9,040 nucleotides of DNA from Clostridia bacterium (GTDB lineage Bacteria; Bacillota; Clostridia; Oscillospirales; CAG-382): positions 1-9,040 of the forward strand of contig JAGADB010000031.1 of the NCBI GenBank assembly GCA_017613815.1, in the 5' to 3' direction. Both the position numbers and the translations under genes were made by a program. The notes below the pieces were generated by a model. That model made no database searches, was not told the DNA's origin, and saw nothing but the letters and a program-made list of their open reading frames with translations. Positions 7,736-9,040 of the stretch are shown piece after piece. How positions within the stretch are numbered: the stretch's first letter is position 1; the number at the start of each line of letters is the position of its first letter.

Positions 7736-8353
7736 TCAGCCGTTTTCGGCGTTTCTCATCTTTATTACTTTCGCGGGCACGCCTGCGACTATGCTGTTTT
7801 CGGGCACGTCTTTGGTTACTACCGCCGACGCGCCGATGACGCTTCCGGAATTTACGGTATTTCCCGCAAGAATGACGGCTTTCGCGCCTATCCAGACGTT
7901 ATTTTTGATAACGACCTTCTTTGACACTACCGGCTGGTCCTTTATGGGAAGGCTTTCGTCTTCGTACGAATGAGTCGTCGTCATTACCGTTACTCCGTGC
8001 GCGATAGATACGTCGTCTCCAATGTCGAGTCCGCCGTCTTTACCGTTTCCGCATTCGATATAGCACATCGGCTGGATGCTGACGTTGTTTCCTACGCACA
8101 AGTTCTGCGGATTCAAGAGGAACACGCCCTCAAACACCGAGACGTTGTCGCCGCAGGATTTCGCTATCGATTTAAGAAGCGCATATCTTATTCCGAGCCC
8201 GATTTTTCCCCTTGAATTTCTGTGCTTTGCAAGGAGTTTTATCCTCTTTTTCAGGGGAAAAAGCTTATAATACGCGGTAAACAAAGAGATTATCTTTTTA
8301 TATTTTGAAAAGACCTCTCTGCCGCGCGGTTTTTTCGAAACGTTTTCTTCCAT
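7736..8353 (-). CDS. Hexapeptide-repeat (left-handed beta-helix) acyltransferase
   Basis: A 205-residue protein. The first 65 residues are basic and partly helical, with a weakly hydrophobic patch at 21-33. From about residue 70 it shows left-handed beta-helix turns with an Ile/Val at regular spacing: CVGNNVSIQPMCYIE (86-100), LDIGDDVSIAHGVTVM (109-124), KVVIKNNVWIGAKAVILAG (146-164) and SVIGASAVVTKDVPENSIVA (171-190). It ends with AGVPAKVIK. H128 in TTTHSY matches the catalytic His of the LacA/Maa/NodL/WbbJ group, which transfer acetyl (or another acyl group) from acyl-CoA to a sugar hydroxyl. It would act in the cytosol on a nucleotide sugar or the lipid-linked glycan. The ATG at 8353 was chosen over an in-frame TTG at 8359 because AAGAG is 8 bases from the ATG and only 2 from the TTG. 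It starts 11 bases after the epimerase stop. The sugar acceptor is unknown; serine acetyltransferase is unlikely given the operon. Confidence 0.9.
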   Translation of the reverse strand: MEENVSKKPRGREVFSKYKKIISLFTAYYKLFPLKKRIKLLAKHRNSRGKIGLGIRYALLKSIAKSCGDNVSVFEGVFLLNPQNLCVGNNVSIQPMCYIECGNGKDGGLDIGDDVSIAHGVTVMTTTHSYEDESLPIKDQPVVSKKVVIKNNVWIGAKAVILAGNTVNSGSVIGASAVVTKDVPENSIVAGVPAKVIKMRNAENG

Positions 8354-8361
8354 AAGCAATA

Positions 8362-8366
8362 CTCTT
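8362..8366 (-). promoter_or_regulatory. Ribosome binding site deciding the acyltransferase start
   Basis: AAGAG on the minus strand overlaps the epimerase stop codon and lies 8 bases before the ATG at 8353. It is too close (2 bases) to the alternative TTG at 8359. The match to a consensus Shine-Dalgarno site is only moderate. Confidence 0.5.
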
Positions 8367-9040
8367 ACAAATTGTTCTTATACCACTCGATAGCGGCCTC
8401 TATTCCGCGTTTGAAGCTCCATTCGGGGTCGTATCCGAGCAGTCTTTTCGCCTTTGATATGTCGGCGTTCGAGTGCTTTATGTCGCCCTTTCTGTCGGGA
8501 CCGAAATTCGGCTCCTTATCAACGCCGAGCGCCTTTGTAAGTCCGTAGTATATGTCTATCAAGTACTCTCTTCCGCCGTAGGCGATGTTGAACGCTTCTC
8601 CGAACGCTTCTTCGGGCGCAAGGCATGCCTTGAGGTTTGCTTCGATTACGTTTTCGATATAAGTGAAGTCTCTGCTCTGCTTGCCGTCGCCGTTTATCGT
8701 CGGGGTTTCGCCCTTCATGAGCTGCATTATGAATTTCGGTATTACGGCCGCGTACGCTCCGTTGGGGTCCTGCCTGCGTCCGAAGACGTTGAAATATCGC
8801 AGACCCACCGTCGGGAGTCCGTAATGCTTTGTGTACTGCTTTGCCCAAAGCTCGTCAGCCATTTTGGTGAGCGCGTACGGGCTTAGAAGATTGCCCTCTC
8901 TGCCTTCCGTTTTGGGAAGATTCGGCTCGTCGCCGTAAACCGACGAGGAAGACGCGTAAACGAAGGTCTTTACGCCGTTCTGTCTCGACGCTTCCATCAT
9001 GTTTACGGTGCCCAAGATGTTGTTATTGCAGTAAAACACC
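8365..9040 (-). CDS. NAD-dependent UDP-sugar 4-epimerase (extended SDR, WbpP/GalE-like), 5' end cut by window edge
   Basis: The reading frame enters from the right edge and encodes 224 residues. The first complete codon (GTG at 9039) is internal, not a start. About 110 residues, including the GxxGxxG NAD-binding loop, must lie beyond the window, judged by the position of the active-site Tyr in relatives. Counting from 9039, residues 27-36 read FVYASSSSVYG-like sequence, and the catalytic dyad is Y55/K59 in SPYALTK. RYFNVFGRRQDPNGAYAAVI spans 81-100. GDGKQSRDFTYIENVIEANL (117-136) and FNIAYGG (150-156) resemble the WbpP/TviC group of UDP-HexNAc and UDP-HexNAcA C4-epimerases more than housekeeping GalE. 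Its product would be a nucleotide sugar for the glycosyltransferases encoded downstream. Substrate choice (GlcNAc/GalNAc or the uronic acids) is inferred from resemblance. A UDP-glucose 4-epimerase or 4,6-dehydratase relative is possible; the YxxxK context and the DFTYIEN block argue for epimerase. Confidence 0.88.
   Translation of the reverse strand, partial: VFYCNNNILGTVNMMEASRQNGVKTFVYASSSSVYGDEPNLPKTEGREGNLLSPYALTKMADELWAKQYTKHYGLPTVGLRYFNVFGRRQDPNGAYAAVIPKFIMQLMKGETPTINGDGKQSRDFTYIENVIEANLKACLAPEEAFGEAFNIAYGGREYLIDIYYGLTKALGVDKEPNFGPDRKGDIKHSNADISKAKRLLGYDPEWSFKRGIEAAIEWYKNNL

Overview
The window is an interior piece of a bacterial surface-polysaccharide (capsule, exopolysaccharide or O-antigen-like) gene cluster of the Wzx/Wzy type. 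All eight genes lie on the minus strand, so transcription runs from right (9040) to left (1). The first gene is cut by the right edge and the last by the left edge. The longest gap between genes is 30 bases, and two junctions overlap (8 and 13 bases). This looks like one polycistronic transcript whose promoter and terminator are both outside the window. I see no RNA gene, mobile element, CRISPR array, promoter or convincing terminator.

In transcription order the genes are: a WbpP/GalE-like UDP-sugar 4-epimerase (8365-9040, 5' end missing); a left-handed beta-helix (hexapeptide) acyltransferase (7736-8353); a GT-B glycosyltransferase of uncertain family (6450-7721); a GT4-type glycosyltransferase (5146-6423); an O-antigen polymerase/ligase-family membrane protein, probably Wzy (3842-5158); a polysaccharide pyruvyl transferase (2660-3811); a Wzx-type flippase (1384-2667); and a membrane-bound O-acyltransferase (MBOAT) of the AlgI/DltB/PatA type (1-1377, missing only its last few residues).

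Inferred pathway: the epimerase supplies a HexNAc-type nucleotide sugar. The two glycosyltransferases add sugars to a lipid-linked repeat unit begun by a priming transferase outside the window. The hexapeptide acyltransferase (cytosolic) and the pyruvyl transferase decorate sugars. Wzx flips the unit, Wzy polymerises it, and the MBOAT probably acylates the polymer at or beyond the membrane. The product would be an acylated, pyruvylated and therefore anionic glycan. Its exact structure cannot be read from the sequence.

The organism is a bacterium with purine-rich Shine-Dalgarno sites. Intermediate base composition, Lys-rich proteins and the general look of the genes suggest an uncultured gut Clostridia-like Bacillota, but with low confidence. 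No taxonomic marker is present. I found no sign of a wholly new system. The points most worth checking are the combination of decorating enzymes, the missing partner of the MBOAT, a 21-bp in-frame tandem duplication in one glycosyltransferase, and an Asp in place of the first Glu of the GT4 EX7E motif.
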